A DNA stretch of 64,000 nucleotides from Dechloromonas sp. A34 (GTDB lineage Bacteria; Pseudomonadota; Gammaproteobacteria; Burkholderiales; Rhodocyclaceae), in the NCBI RefSeq assembly GCF_026261605.1, contig NZ_CP102486.1, positions 2,728,001-2,792,000 of the forward strand. The letters are read 5' to 3'. The stretch's first letter is position 1. Every line of letters starts with the position of its first letter. A program made the translations under genes and the position numbers. The notes below the pieces were generated by a model that was not told where the DNA came from, searched no databases, and saw nothing but the letters and a program-made list of their open reading frames with translations. Positions 26,970 to 36,335 of the stretch are shown here, in pieces.

Positions 26970-27345
26970 TGAGCTTAGGCTCCTTTAACGCAATATTCAT
27001 TGTATTGGATGTGCTGGCCATTCATCTATCGGCGCAGCGGCAGCTAGAATACGCAGTCATAATTTTGTGATCAACCTTTCTGGGTGTCCGAAATGAATAC
27101 GTGGTTGTGCAGGGTATGGACCGACAGTGAAAATCGGGCAACACCGGCGTCATCAAGTCAGCATCAAGGATCCATTCGAAAATCTGTGTATGGCAATTTA
27201 TAGCCGACGTCCGTGTAAGCGTGCGTTCTTATCGGTAATCGTAAGCAATGCGATGCACGGCTGGAGTTTTGTGCCTACGACCATGAGCTGATGCTCATGA
27301 TTGCCACTACATTTCTCTCCTCAGCAGATATTGCGCAGCATCAGG
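26970..27345. other. Divergent promoter region between TIR-like and patatin genes
   Basis: 376 AT-rich bases with no gene. It should contain the promoters of both neighbours. No confident -35/-10 pair or repeat was placed. Confidence 0.5.
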
Positions 27346-29958
27346 ATGACCTCCGTGAATACCTCTACTTCGATCACCTCGGGTGGTGCCACCTGGAGCG
27401 AGTGGTTAAAACAGCATGCATTTGGTGACCTTTTTGCCAGAGAAGGTGACCGGAAGCTGTTTGATCAGCTAACCTGGCAGCCCGGTGAGGCAGACCGCTT
27501 AGCAGCGTGGCAACTCTACACAGAACTACGTACGCGCATCGCGACCCAGGCATTGCCTTATGGCCGGGGTGATGAGGCGACGGCACTCAAGAGCGTATAT
27601 CAACTCTTCGAACTGTCGCGTACCGCTATTTGTCGCTACCCGGAGGGCAGGCACTTTGCGTCGCTGATGGTGCGTGTTCTGAATCAGAGGGTCCGTCCAT
27701 TTACTGCCAAGTGGCATCGATTGAGCGCAGATGGGGGGCTTTCCAATGCCGACGTTCGGTTTCGCTTCCGAGGCGAACTTGATGAACTACGCCAGTTTCT
27801 GGCGCAGTTTTGTCGCCTGCTTGGAGTGCTTGTGGAAGATCCCGAGGCCGAATTCTCCATTGGCAACGTATCTGGCGACGAAGACGAAAAGAATTCGGAA
27901 AGTCTTTGGAAGCCTTTAGCCTTTGGCATATCGAACGGGATTTCAATCGTTAATGAGTCGAACAGGATTGATTCTGCGGAAAAAGACGAGATTCGCGCCC
28001 GGCGGCGTTATTACGGCTGCACCAGTTCTAATGATGACGCTGATGCCATTGGGCTGGCAATCTCAGGCGGCGGTATCCGCTCTGCAACATTTGCGCTCGG
28101 CGTCGTACAGACACTAGCCCGCAAAGGCATCCTGCGCGACGTTGATTATTTGTCGACAGTGTCAGGTGGAGGCTATCTTGGTGCATTTATTAGCTCGTTT
28201 CTAAATGACCCTGCCTCGGAGACCAGCCTCTGTCCGGGACATCTGCCATTCGGTGCGACCGGACAGCCCGAGGCAAAGAGCGTGCGTCACTTACGGAACC
28301 ACAGCAAGTATCTCAGTGAGGGCGGGTTCAAAACATTTGCGACGATCACGGGGCTCGGTGCATACGGTATCTTCGTGAGCATATTGCTACTGATGCCACT
28401 ACTCTTGATCGGAGCATTAACTGCCGTGCTCTGGTTTGGCGAGTCTTATCGAAACGAAACCTATAGTGTGCTCCCCCTAGGTTTGGTAACGGCGGTGGAG
28501 CTTACTGGGCTGGCTGCTAGCGTCCTGCTGCTGCCAGTCGTGCACCTATTTGGACCGAGTCGGCGCTGGAAATCTAACTGGGAAAGTGTTTGTGTCTGGC
28601 TGACGGTTTTCGGCGTGTTCTTCTTGGTGTGCGAGGCCCTGCCAGCAATCTATCATCTGATTCGTTTGAATATTGGTATCAGCTCTGCGCTTGTTGGCGC
28701 AATGCTCTTCCCGTTTGTCGCAGGGGTACTAGGGCTAGGCTTGGGCGCAAAACGACACACCGGTAGATTCGTTTTAGGGTTGATTGGCCTGTCCGGTCCG
28801 CTGTTTGTCATGGCAGGCTTTTTTGGGCTATGCGAATTGTTGGTAACGTATTTCGTAGCAAGTAGCTTTCTGCACTGGGCGGTGCTGCTCTTACTGGGCC
28901 TCTACACTGTTTTTGCCGTCAATATCAATTTTGCGTCACCACATCGCTTCTATCGAAATCGCCTTGCACGTACTTACTTGACGCGTCTGCTCGGGCAGAA
29001 TGGAGCAGGGGTTGTCGACCCACAGCCGTTGTCGCAGATGAATTGTGCTGCCAAGGCTCCATATCACTTGATTAATGCAGCTGTGAATATTCCGGCATGT
29101 GTTAATCCAGACCTTCGTGGTCGCAATACCGATTTCTTTCTTTTTAGCAAACACTTCTGTGGTAGCCCGATTGTCGGCTATTCGCCAACTGCCGAATGGG
29201 AATCTGTCGATGCTCATCTCGATCTGGGTACCGCAATAGCAATTTCTGGCGCAGCTGCTGCGCCACATATGGGCACACTTAATACCGCGCGCTATCGGTT
29301 TTTGTTAGCAATGCTCAACGTCCGTCTCAGCTACTGGTTGCGCCGCCCGAATCCGAAGAGTTGGTGGAGATCTATTCTGCCAGTCGGTGCCTGGTACTTT
29401 TTTCACGAGTTGACTGGCTGGATGAACGAAAAAACAAAATGCCTGAACTTGTCCGATGGCGGTCATATAGAGAATCTGGGAATCTATGAACTTCTAAGGC
29501 GGCGCTGCAAATTCATTATTGCGATTGATGGCGAGGCTGATCCGACACGCTCGTTCGGGGGACTGCTGACACTGACCCAATTGGCTCAGATTGACCTTGG
29601 TGTGTCGATCGAGCCTGATCTCTCTGATCTGCGTACAGAGGCAAACGGGCATGGGCGCGCGCATTTTGGATTGTCGCGTATCGATTATCCCAATGGTGAG
29701 CACGGTCTGTTGCTCTACATCAAGTCTTCGCTGACTGGTAACGAGTCAGAGTTTTTGAAACGGTACCAAGCGGAAAATCCAGATTTCCCGCACCAGAGCA
29801 CGCTGCAGCAGTTGTTTGGCGAAACCCAGTTCGAGGCGTACCGAGCACTTGGCGAACATATTGCGGACGACTTGTTTCGTAAAGATCTCGTTGGTGATTG
29901 GGAGAACAGTTTTCGCGTGGAAGGCTGGTTCAAACGTCTGGCGAAGAGTCTACTGTAG
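27346..29958 (+). CDS. Patatin-like phospholipase with integral membrane insert
   Basis: About 870 residues from ATG 27346 (a TTG at 27301 is also in frame). The N-terminal 230 residues are soluble. Patatin features: oxyanion loop ISGGGIRSATFALG near 240, nucleophile Ser in STVSGGGYLG near 270, and the Asp of the catalytic dyad in LSDGGHIENLG near 703. Between them, about residues 340-530 form six or seven membrane helices (for example VSILLLMPLLLIGALTAVLW). The protein should hydrolyse membrane lipids. Smaller patatins are CBASS effectors (CapV), but no cyclase gene is nearby. It probably belongs to the surrounding defence genes; its trigger is unknown. Confidence 0.8.
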   Translation: MTSVNTSTSITSGGATWSEWLKQHAFGDLFAREGDRKLFDQLTWQPGEADRLAAWQLYTELRTRIATQALPYGRGDEATALKSVYQLFELSRTAICRYPEGRHFASLMVRVLNQRVRPFTAKWHRLSADGGLSNADVRFRFRGELDELRQFLAQFCRLLGVLVEDPEAEFSIGNVSGDEDEKNSESLWKPLAFGISNGISIVNESNRIDSAEKDEIRARRRYYGCTSSNDDADAIGLAISGGGIRSATFALGVVQTLARKGILRDVDYLSTVSGGGYLGAFISSFLNDPASETSLCPGHLPFGATGQPEAKSVRHLRNHSKYLSEGGFKTFATITGLGAYGIFVSILLLMPLLLIGALTAVLWFGESYRNETYSVLPLGLVTAVELTGLAASVLLLPVVHLFGPSRRWKSNWESVCVWLTVFGVFFLVCEALPAIYHLIRLNIGISSALVGAMLFPFVAGVLGLGLGAKRHTGRFVLGLIGLSGPLFVMAGFFGLCELLVTYFVASSFLHWAVLLLLGLYTVFAVNINFASPHRFYRNRLARTYLTRLLGQNGAGVVDPQPLSQMNCAAKAPYHLINAAVNIPACVNPDLRGRNTDFFLFSKHFCGSPIVGYSPTAEWESVDAHLDLGTAIAISGAAAAPHMGTLNTARYRFLLAMLNVRLSYWLRRPNPKSWWRSILPVGAWYFFHELTGWMNEKTKCLNLSDGGHIENLGIYELLRRRCKFIIAIDGEADPTRSFGGLLTLTQLAQIDLGVSIEPDLSDLRTEANGHGRAHFGLSRIDYPNGEHGLLLYIKSSLTGNESEFLKRYQAENPDFPHQSTLQQLFGETQFEAYRALGEHIADDLFRKDLVGDWENSFRVEGWFKRLAKSLL

Positions 29959-30494
29959 GAACATCTCCATACAGGGGGTATCGACGAACGTTCCACGCAG
30001 CGCATTGATTTAGAGTTGATCGGATTATTGAGCACGATAGCTATTTCTCCAATCCCATGAGATTTCGTATGTGCGCCAAAGCGGTGTTTAAGCATTCGCA
30101 GAAATTATTGGAGTCCGACCAACAGCGCTGGAATAAGGGCAGGCCATTATCCTCGTTGATGGAAATTTCCTAGGGCTCGCCCCGCCAGTGTGCCAATCTA
30201 AAACACTGATGTGTTACAGCAAAGTTGGCCCAATAAAACATTTTGCGTTATTTTTGCTTTGTTTGCCACACGCAATTACCAAGGGTTTTCGGTGGCTCCA
30301 ATGTGGCGAATTTTGTTCTGGTAATGTGCAAGCCGAAGTGCATATACTTGCTCAATCAGCACACGATTTGCGTAGATTCCAAGAGTTGGACTGTTACCAA
30401 TAACAGATAGACGGGCTACGCTGATGTGTTCCTGACCAGATCAGAATAGGTTAGCAGAGGCGATACTTGGCCTAGCCGTTGGTAAAAGGGGAAG
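29959..30494. other. Intergenic, AT-rich
   Basis: 536 bases with no supported gene. A 38-codon frame at 30057 (MRFRMCAKAVFKHSQKLLES...) and a 71-codon frame at 30188 lack ribosome sites and recognisable sequence. Probably remnants plus the promoter of the TIR/Nmad2 pair. Confidence 0.45.
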
Positions 30495-30971
30495 ATGGTG
30501 TCGCGCAATGTTGCGAACGTGTTTATTAGTCATGTACACGAAGATGATTCGAGGCTGGGCGCTCTCAAGAGTCTTATGGCGAATAATGGGCTGCATGTGC
30601 GCGATGGGTCGATCAATAGCGACAAGCCGAATGCGGCCAAGAACGAAGCCTATATCAAGAGTGCGATTCTTGCTCCGCGGATTCAGTGGGCCGGTACCCT
30701 CGTTGTGCTCATCTCGCCACAAACTAAGCAGAGTGAGTGGGTCAACTGGGAGATTGAATATGCCCAGTCCCTCGGTAAGCGGATTGTCGGTGTTTGGGAT
30801 CACGGGGCAGCAAATTGTGATGTCCCGGACGCACTTGATACTTATGCAGATGCTGTTATTGGCTGGCAAGGAGCGCGGGTAATCGACGCGATCGCCGGCA
30901 AGATCAATAATTGGGAAACGTCAGAAGGGGCTCTACGTGAGCCTCGGCAAATCCCTCGTTACGGTTGCTGA
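30495..30971 (+). CDS. Small TIR-like protein (DUF1863/ThsB type)
   Basis: Protein of 158 residues consisting of little more than one TIR-like fold. ANVFISHVHEDDSRLGALKS is strand A and loop; IQWAGTLVVLISPQTKQSEW with NWEIEYAQSLGKRIVGVW holds the conserved Glu. It is 9 bases before the Nmad2-like gene, so they probably form an operon. It would cleave NAD+ or make a signal if the Glu is catalytic. Confidence 0.75.
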   Translation: MVSRNVANVFISHVHEDDSRLGALKSLMANNGLHVRDGSINSDKPNAAKNEAYIKSAILAPRIQWAGTLVVLISPQTKQSEWVNWEIEYAQSLGKRIVGVWDHGAANCDVPDALDTYADAVIGWQGARVIDAIAGKINNWETSEGALREPRQIPRYGC

Positions 30972-30980
30972 GCAGAGAAT

Positions 30981-31580
30981 ATGCGGCTTTTTTCTTACGT
31001 GGTTGCCCGTGACTATGGTTTTGCACCCAATCCATTTTACGGATTCTGCACGTTGGCGACGTGCAAGCCTGGTATCAGGCAGTCGGCACATGTTGGTGAT
31101 TGGGTTGTTGGACTGACATGTGTCGGTGATCGTGCATCACGCGGACTTGTTTATGCCATGCAGGTATCTGAGGTGTTGGCCTACGATCAGTATTGGCGCG
31201 ATGCCCGATTTTCTGAAAAGCGTCCTGACCTGCGGGGCAGTGTGAAACGGGCTTTCGGGGACAATATCTATCACCGAGCCGATCCAAGGGGGCTCTGGTT
31301 GCAGGCTGACTCTCATCACAGCTTTGAAGATGGATCACTCAATAGCGCCAATGTTGAGAACGATACCCAATCCGACAAGGTGCTAATTGCGACGCGATTT
31401 ACATACTGGGGCAAATCTGCTCCCGATGTCCCCTCCCATTTGCGTGACTTTCAAGGGCATGATCTTGTTGTCGGCAGGGGTTATAAGAACAGTTACCCAC
31501 TGGATTTTGTTCGAGCATTTGAGGCGTGGTATGACTCTTTGCATGTGGAGGGGTATCAAGGCTCACCATATCGATGGTGA
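30981..31580 (+). CDS. Nmad2-like putative nucleotide-modification protein
   Basis: Protein of 199 residues beginning MRLFSYVVARDYGFAPNPF, then GFCTLATCKPGIR and VGDWVVGL. This opening resembles the family named nucleotide modification associated domain 2 (Nmad2), predicted from genomic context to take part in base or nucleotide modification. Conserved-looking polar residues include NIYHRAD near 95 and GRGYKNSYPLDFV near 170. It follows the TIR gene closely and precedes the phosphoesterase-ThyA gene, with other modification genes downstream. Biochemical function unknown. Confidence 0.6.
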   Translation: MRLFSYVVARDYGFAPNPFYGFCTLATCKPGIRQSAHVGDWVVGLTCVGDRASRGLVYAMQVSEVLAYDQYWRDARFSEKRPDLRGSVKRAFGDNIYHRADPRGLWLQADSHHSFEDGSLNSANVENDTQSDKVLIATRFTYWGKSAPDVPSHLRDFQGHDLVVGRGYKNSYPLDFVRAFEAWYDSLHVEGYQGSPYRW

Positions 31581-31803
31581 ATGCGGAGAGGGGGCGTATG
31601 GGTTTCGTTGTGCATTCGCTAAGGTCAGTAAGCTTTCGTCTGGCCTCTATTGGGTATGTCTCTACACCAGAGTTGTCAGCCGTTTGGTCGTAAATTCATC
31701 ATGAGATGCTTCAATTACAGTGCTTTCACCGTAATCGGTTAAAACTTTGAAGTGATGCGCCAGCATCTTTCGCCAGTCAAATTCACTTGATACATAAAGC
31801 GTA

Positions 31804-33955
31804 ATGGACCTAAATTCAGCCAGCGGGACACTAACTTTTCTCCATGTAACGGATTGCCATCTTTCGGCCTCTGCGACGGTTCAAACCATTGATCGGAAAA
31901 CCAAAGCGCGGGGAGTAGATCAGCCACGGCGATCAAGAGTCCTTCAGGATGCGCTCCACAAACTGGCTGAAGACTTCGAACAAAGAGGCATGACCATTGA
32001 TGGTGTATTGTTTTCCGGTGACGGTACGCTCAAGGGCGATCCAAATGGTCAATTAGAACTACGTAAGATGCTTCTTGCCGAGCTAGGCCGTATTGGGATT
32101 ACTCCTGCCAACATCATTGCAACACCGGGTAATCACGACATTGTTGCGGGAACAGAGCCAAATAGTCCGGAAAGGTATGGTTTATTTCAGGACGCTTGGC
32201 TCCAGTCGGATCCAGTGGTCGTGCCGTTCCTCGAAGGCATTCACGACATCAACGATCTCGATATCTCATCACATGTGCTCAGGGCCCCCCAAGGCGATTG
32301 GGCTGCGTTCCCGATTAATACGGCGAACTGGTCGCAGTTAAGAATCTCCGATGACGAGGATGCTGAGATCGCCGACCTCAGGTCTCTTATCAAGGCAGAT
32401 GGTAATGCCAAGCGTATTTCAACCTTGGATCGGCTATGCACCTACGATATTGCACGGGTGTCTGACGATCAGTTGGAAGCACTACGAAAAATGGTTAAGG
32501 AGGTGGGTGATGTTCGCCTTCGAATCGCCGTTCTCCATCATCATTTGCTACCCGTTGATGGGCGGGAGGAATTTAAGTCATTCGAGAGCATTACCAATCT
32601 TGGGCTGCTCCGGCAGGTGCTGCGTGATCTTGGATTTCACGTCGTCGTGCATGGACACAAACATGCCACCGCAGCCTACTACGATCACATTTACCCTGAT
32701 CACTCTGCTCAGCAGAGTGCGCATCGGGTGCTGACTATATCGGGTGGCACCTTCGGACCGAGTTCGCAACATCCCGATACCCCGTTTCAGCTTATTAAGT
32801 TTGAGGGTATACCTCACGCACCAAGATGCACGATTGAATCGCTGAGTTCTGCAGTCGCTGGCCGCAGTCAAAAAACATCGAAGTCTCCTACCTACCGGCT
32901 TTGGGAAGATGATCCGACAGCAAGCGGGCCAGCGACGGTCTTTGGGACATCGATCGATGACGTCTATGTGCGGGCAATTCAAATGGTCAAGGATGCCCCC
33001 AATCGACCCATTATCTGCACCATCGATTTTTCCCCCGAAGATGAGCAGCTTCCTTTTCCCAAAGACTACCCCCGCGACGGAACCCCTGAGGAGAGGCGCG
33101 AGTGGTTTGGCGAGACAGTTCAGTGGTGGCAACTGCATGCTTCTCGAATCGAGGCCAGAATTCCCTATCTTCACGGCAGTCGTCTCAAACGATTCGGGGG
33201 AGCTTTGATCAAATTAAGCGCGTGGTTGATCTGATCAAAGAGGAAAAGACGACCAGTAAAGCCATTGCCCTAGTTGTTGATCCGGGGCGGGACTTTGGCG
33301 GAGATAGCCCTTTCGCTTCATTTTGTTTCGTTCAATTTTGCCTTCGTCCAGACAAAACGCTGGACTGTATCGGTTATTACCGTGCCCAAGAGTTTCAGTC
33401 CTGGTGGCCTGTCAATGTTGCCGAGTTGCGCTACCTGCAATTGGAGGTAGCAAAAAAAGCAACGGTCACACCTGGGAAAATAACCACCATTTCCCCTTAC
33501 CCCCGCCTTAGTAAGGATCAGGACAATATTCGGCAACCAACGAAGGTGGCGGTACCGTTGATTGATCAGTGGGTAGACAATCACCCGGTTCGCATAGCAA
33601 AAATTGCGTTGATGCTGACGAACAATACCGCCACGCCGGATCCAGAAGGCATTCTGTTCTGGAATCGTTGTCTTGCTGATTTGGAGCAAACCGCAAATAC
33701 AAAATTTCATCAGGATGGTGTCCAGGTAGCTATCGACGGTATAGAGCTACTGTTGCACTGGCTGGAGGCGACGACTGCTACCAAACAAATTGTCGATCCG
33801 ATCCGGGGGTGCTAGAGACCAACAAGCTCTATGATCGAGGCCCGAAGGAAAGTCCCGATTTCACATCTTGGCAAAGAACGATGAGAGAGAAGTTGAGTTG
33901 CTTACGTAGCTTGCAAAAATCCTCCCTTGGTATCACTGATGAAATTTCGTCCTGA
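31804..33955 (+). CDS. Metallophosphoesterase fused to thymidylate-synthase-like domain (two frameshifts in sequence)
   Basis: The first frame (31804-33234) encodes a calcineurin-type phosphoesterase. Metal ligands: DCH at 17-19, SGDGT near 73, GNHD near 110, LHHHLL near 245, HGHKH near 283. At 33196-33200 (five G) the frame shifts to one reading FDQIKRVVDLIKEE, then FCFVQFCLRPDKTLDCIGYY and WPVNVAELRYLQLEVA, a ThyA-superfamily core. At 33805-33809 (again five G) a second shift leads to LETNKLYDRGPKESPDFTSW and a stop at 33955. Adding one G at each site gives a protein of about 717 residues. A phosphatase joined to a ThyA-like domain suggests processing of a pyrimidine nucleotide. Downstream genes support this. 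Confidence 0.75.
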
Positions 33956-34077
33956 ACGATCCTCTTCGCTGATATCCGCTCAAACTTCAATCAACAGAAA
34001 TGGTTAATGGTGGCTATCAAACTCCTACCAAGTGCATCAGCAAACGGATTTTTCGAGTCAGCCAAGGAATCTGATTC

Positions 34078-35112
34078 ATGATCCACCTGTTTGAAGGCAA
34101 TACGGCTGATGAAATCTGGCGTCGGGCTGCAGATGACCTGATTCACATGGAGATGAACTCGCTTCAGGCAAGTCGTCTTGGCCCCATGCGCGAACGCATG
34201 CACAGTGGTCTCCATTTGCGCGATCCGCGTCAGCGCTGGGTTTTGTCGCGCCGGCCAGCGATAAATCCTGCTTTTGCCATTGCTGAACTGGTGTGGATAC
34301 TGCAAGGACGCAACGATGCCGCTTTCCTGAATTATTGGAATCCGGCCTTGCCCAATTTTGCCGGCCATGGTGATACCTATCACGGTGCTTACGGATATCG
34401 CCTACGACGGCATTTAGGGGTAGATCAACTCGAACGGGCATACCAGATATTGGCTAGCAATCCGGATAGCCGGCAGGTTGTGCTGCAGATATGGGATCCG
34501 CGGATTGATCTCCCGCATCCCGATGGTACTGCCCGTAATGCTGATATCCCCTGCAATGTCATGGCTATGCCAAAAATCCGTGCCGGAAAGCTCGAGTGGT
34601 TGCAGGTAATGCGGAGCAATGACCTCTTTTTGGGTACCCCCCATAACTTCGTTCAGTTCACATCATTGCAAGAAATCATGGCCGGCTGGCTCGGCGTTGA
34701 AGTTGGTTCATTTGTCCTGATGGCAGATAGTCTGCATCTCTACGACAGTGATATTGAGAAGCTGGCAGTTGCAGAGCAAGCTCCTTTGACGGCAAACAAC
34801 GATCGCCTTAATCTGAATAAAAATGAATTTGATAGAGTTTTAGCTCTGGTCGGTGAGGCAATGGATGAATTGCGCTCGGCCCCCTTGTTACCCGCACGAT
34901 TTGTCCAATTGATTGAACGCAACGATCTGCCAACAGCTTGGCATAATCTGCTACGTATCGTTGCGGCAGATTCGGCGCGTCGGCGTAATTGGCGGGATGA
35001 AATGAAACTGGCCTCCAGTTCCAATACCAATCCAATGCTGGATGCCGCCTGGCGTGCTTGGGGAGAAAGATGTGAACTGTCCTCTGCAGGAGAAGCAAAG
35101 CTCCTCTCATAG
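34078..35112 (+). CDS. Thymidylate-synthase-family protein (possible pyrimidine hydroxymethylase)
   Basis: Protein of 344 residues of the ThyA fold. Seen: RQVVLQIWDPRIDLP, DIPCN with the candidate nucleophile Cys159, RSNDLFLGTPHNFVQFTSLQ corresponding to the ThyA RSxDxxLGxPFN segment, and DSLHLYDSD in place of the DxHxY motif. The Cys and Arg needed for attack on dUMP and phosphate binding appear present. PCN rather than PCH and the TPHN variant suggest a changed reaction, such as hydroxymethylation or a different pyrimidine. It is convergent with the thymidylate-kinase-like gene (11-base gap). Unlikely to be the housekeeping thyA given position and divergence. Confidence 0.8.
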   Translation: MIHLFEGNTADEIWRRAADDLIHMEMNSLQASRLGPMRERMHSGLHLRDPRQRWVLSRRPAINPAFAIAELVWILQGRNDAAFLNYWNPALPNFAGHGDTYHGAYGYRLRRHLGVDQLERAYQILASNPDSRQVVLQIWDPRIDLPHPDGTARNADIPCNVMAMPKIRAGKLEWLQVMRSNDLFLGTPHNFVQFTSLQEIMAGWLGVEVGSFVLMADSLHLYDSDIEKLAVAEQAPLTANNDRLNLNKNEFDRVLALVGEAMDELRSAPLLPARFVQLIERNDLPTAWHNLLRIVAADSARRRNWRDEMKLASSSNTNPMLDAAWRAWGERCELSSAGEAKLLS

Positions 35113-35123
35113 TTATTCAGTAT

Positions 35124-35702
35124 TCATGACGAAGCTACGATTTTTAATATCTCGTCAGCAACCAGATCAATCCGATTTTCATTTTTGATTGAGACTACCG
35201 GGTACTTAGCGGATTCCTGCTCAGCCAACTTCCGATAAGTCTGTGCTATCTCCTGTGGAACTGATGTCGACGAACGGCTCATCAGGAAAAGGGTTGTCGG
35301 CGTAACCTCCTGCCAGATCAAATGCTCGACGGAGAGTAGTCGATTGAGTTGTGCCACAGGCACTTTGGCGGCACTGCCGTAGATCCAAGTCGACCACCAG
35401 TATCGATCTAATAAGACCGTCTCACCCCGACGGAGCAACGGCAAAATGCGCTGCTCGATGGTATCGACATGGGCTGCGACATGGAGGATTTGCAGGCTCA
35501 GCGCTGACAAGCCTTCAACACCGAATTGGGCTGGCTGATGATGCAGCGCATAGATATGAGCCCCCAGCGTTCCAGATTCTCTACCTGGAAATGAAAATCG
35601 TGAGCAGGCCTGACCAGAGTCATGGAGGCGTTTTTCTACCGCCTCGATGGTGGTCGTTTTGCCCACACCATCGGGGCCTTCAAATACGAATAGCCTGCCC
35701 AT
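35124..35702 (-). CDS. Thymidylate-kinase-like nucleotide kinase
   Basis: Protein of 192 residues with Walker A GPDGVGKTT at 9-17, the DR motif in LLDRYWWSTWIYG near 97 and NENRIDLVADEILK at the end. The lid and substrate residues differ from the housekeeping Tmk encoded at 59354-59968, which is intact in this window, so this is a second, specialised enzyme. It probably phosphorylates a modified dTMP/dUMP derivative. It is the last gene on the minus strand of the modification cluster, 186 bases after acpS-like. Confidence 0.8.
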   Translation of the reverse strand: MGRLFVFEGPDGVGKTTTIEAVEKRLHDSGQACSRFSFPGRESGTLGAHIYALHHQPAQFGVEGLSALSLQILHVAAHVDTIEQRILPLLRRGETVLLDRYWWSTWIYGSAAKVPVAQLNRLLSVEHLIWQEVTPTTLFLMSRSSTSVPQEIAQTYRKLAEQESAKYPVVSIKNENRIDLVADEILKIVASS

Positions 35703-35888
35703 TATTCAACTTTCGTATCAACAATGTCGTCACCATCATTCATTTTCAATAGCCTCATCTTCGGTCGCATCTCGAATGCCTGTATGCCATGAATCTACTG
35801 CAGCTGCTTGAGTAGCAGAGGCGCCCAGGGATTGGGGGCGGGTGATTGGGGTTGTCGTTCAACGCTGCAATCAGCATGGTTGGTATTC
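35703..35888 (-). other. Gap with a possible small frameshifted ORF
   Basis: On the minus strand an ATG at 35879 starts LIAALNDNPNHPP. A frame beginning in the following C run reads SLGASATQAAAVDSWHTGIR, then DATEDEAIENE and a stop. Joining the two needs removal of one C from a C5 run near 35838. A real protein of about 46 residues is possible; otherwise the stretch is a spacer. Confidence 0.3.
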
Positions 35889-36335
35889 TCAGTAACTGGT
35901 GGCAATCACGCTGGCGACTGCAACGGTGCTGGTATGGCTGACGCTGACTAGCCATCCCGCAACTGTCCGCTCCAGTGCCAACTCGGATAGTTTTCGTTTG
36001 AGAACGACCGTTGGCGCTCCGGACTCCAAAGTGACGACTTCGACGTCGGTAAATGCAATGCCATTTCCCCATCCTGCACCTAGCGCTTTCATGACAGCCT
36101 CTTTGACGGCAAAGCGGCCTGCCAAACGCTGTATCTGAGTCACACCATCACCGGCAGCAGACATTTCGGCTTTGGTGAAATATTTATCCAGGAAGTCTTT
36201 GGCCGGATCTCTAAAGAGTCGGGAGAAGTCAGCGATATCTACGACATCGAGTCCGTGTCCAACTATCGAACCACGGCTCGGGCAATCATCTTGCCTTGGC
36301 GTGGGTTGAGCTCGACTATCGGGCTCTGAGGTCAA
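35889..36335 (-). CDS. Holo-[acyl-carrier-protein] synthase-like phosphopantetheinyl transferase
   Basis: Protein of 148 residues of the AcpS family. Seen: GHGLDVVDIADFSRLF with the Mg-binding Asp, YFTKAEM, LAGRFAVKEAVMKALGAG (catalytic/Mg Glu and Lys), GIAFTDVEVV and the final VSVSHTSTVAVASVIA. All AcpS hallmarks are present, so it should transfer 4'-phosphopantetheine from CoA to a carrier protein. The housekeeping acpS is normally near pdxJ and rnc, not here. The first 23 residues are extra. It overlaps the upstream gene by 4 bases. The ACP-like protein at the start of the same operon is the obvious substrate. Confidence 0.88.
   Translation of the reverse strand: MTSEPDSRAQPTPRQDDCPSRGSIVGHGLDVVDIADFSRLFRDPAKDFLDKYFTKAEMSAAGDGVTQIQRLAGRFAVKEAVMKALGAGWGNGIAFTDVEVVTLESGAPTVVLKRKLSELALERTVAGWLVSVSHTSTVAVASVIATSY

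Noticed and set aside
27346..29958. CBASS system with CapV-type patatin effector
   Set aside because: No CD-NTase, Cap2/Cap3 or similar gene is adjacent, and the membrane insert does not fit CapV.
35124..35702. Second thymidylate kinase as a simple duplicate of tmk
   Set aside because: Sequence around the DR motif and lid differs strongly from the intact tmk at 59354-59968, and its neighbours are modification genes, so a specialised enzyme is more likely.
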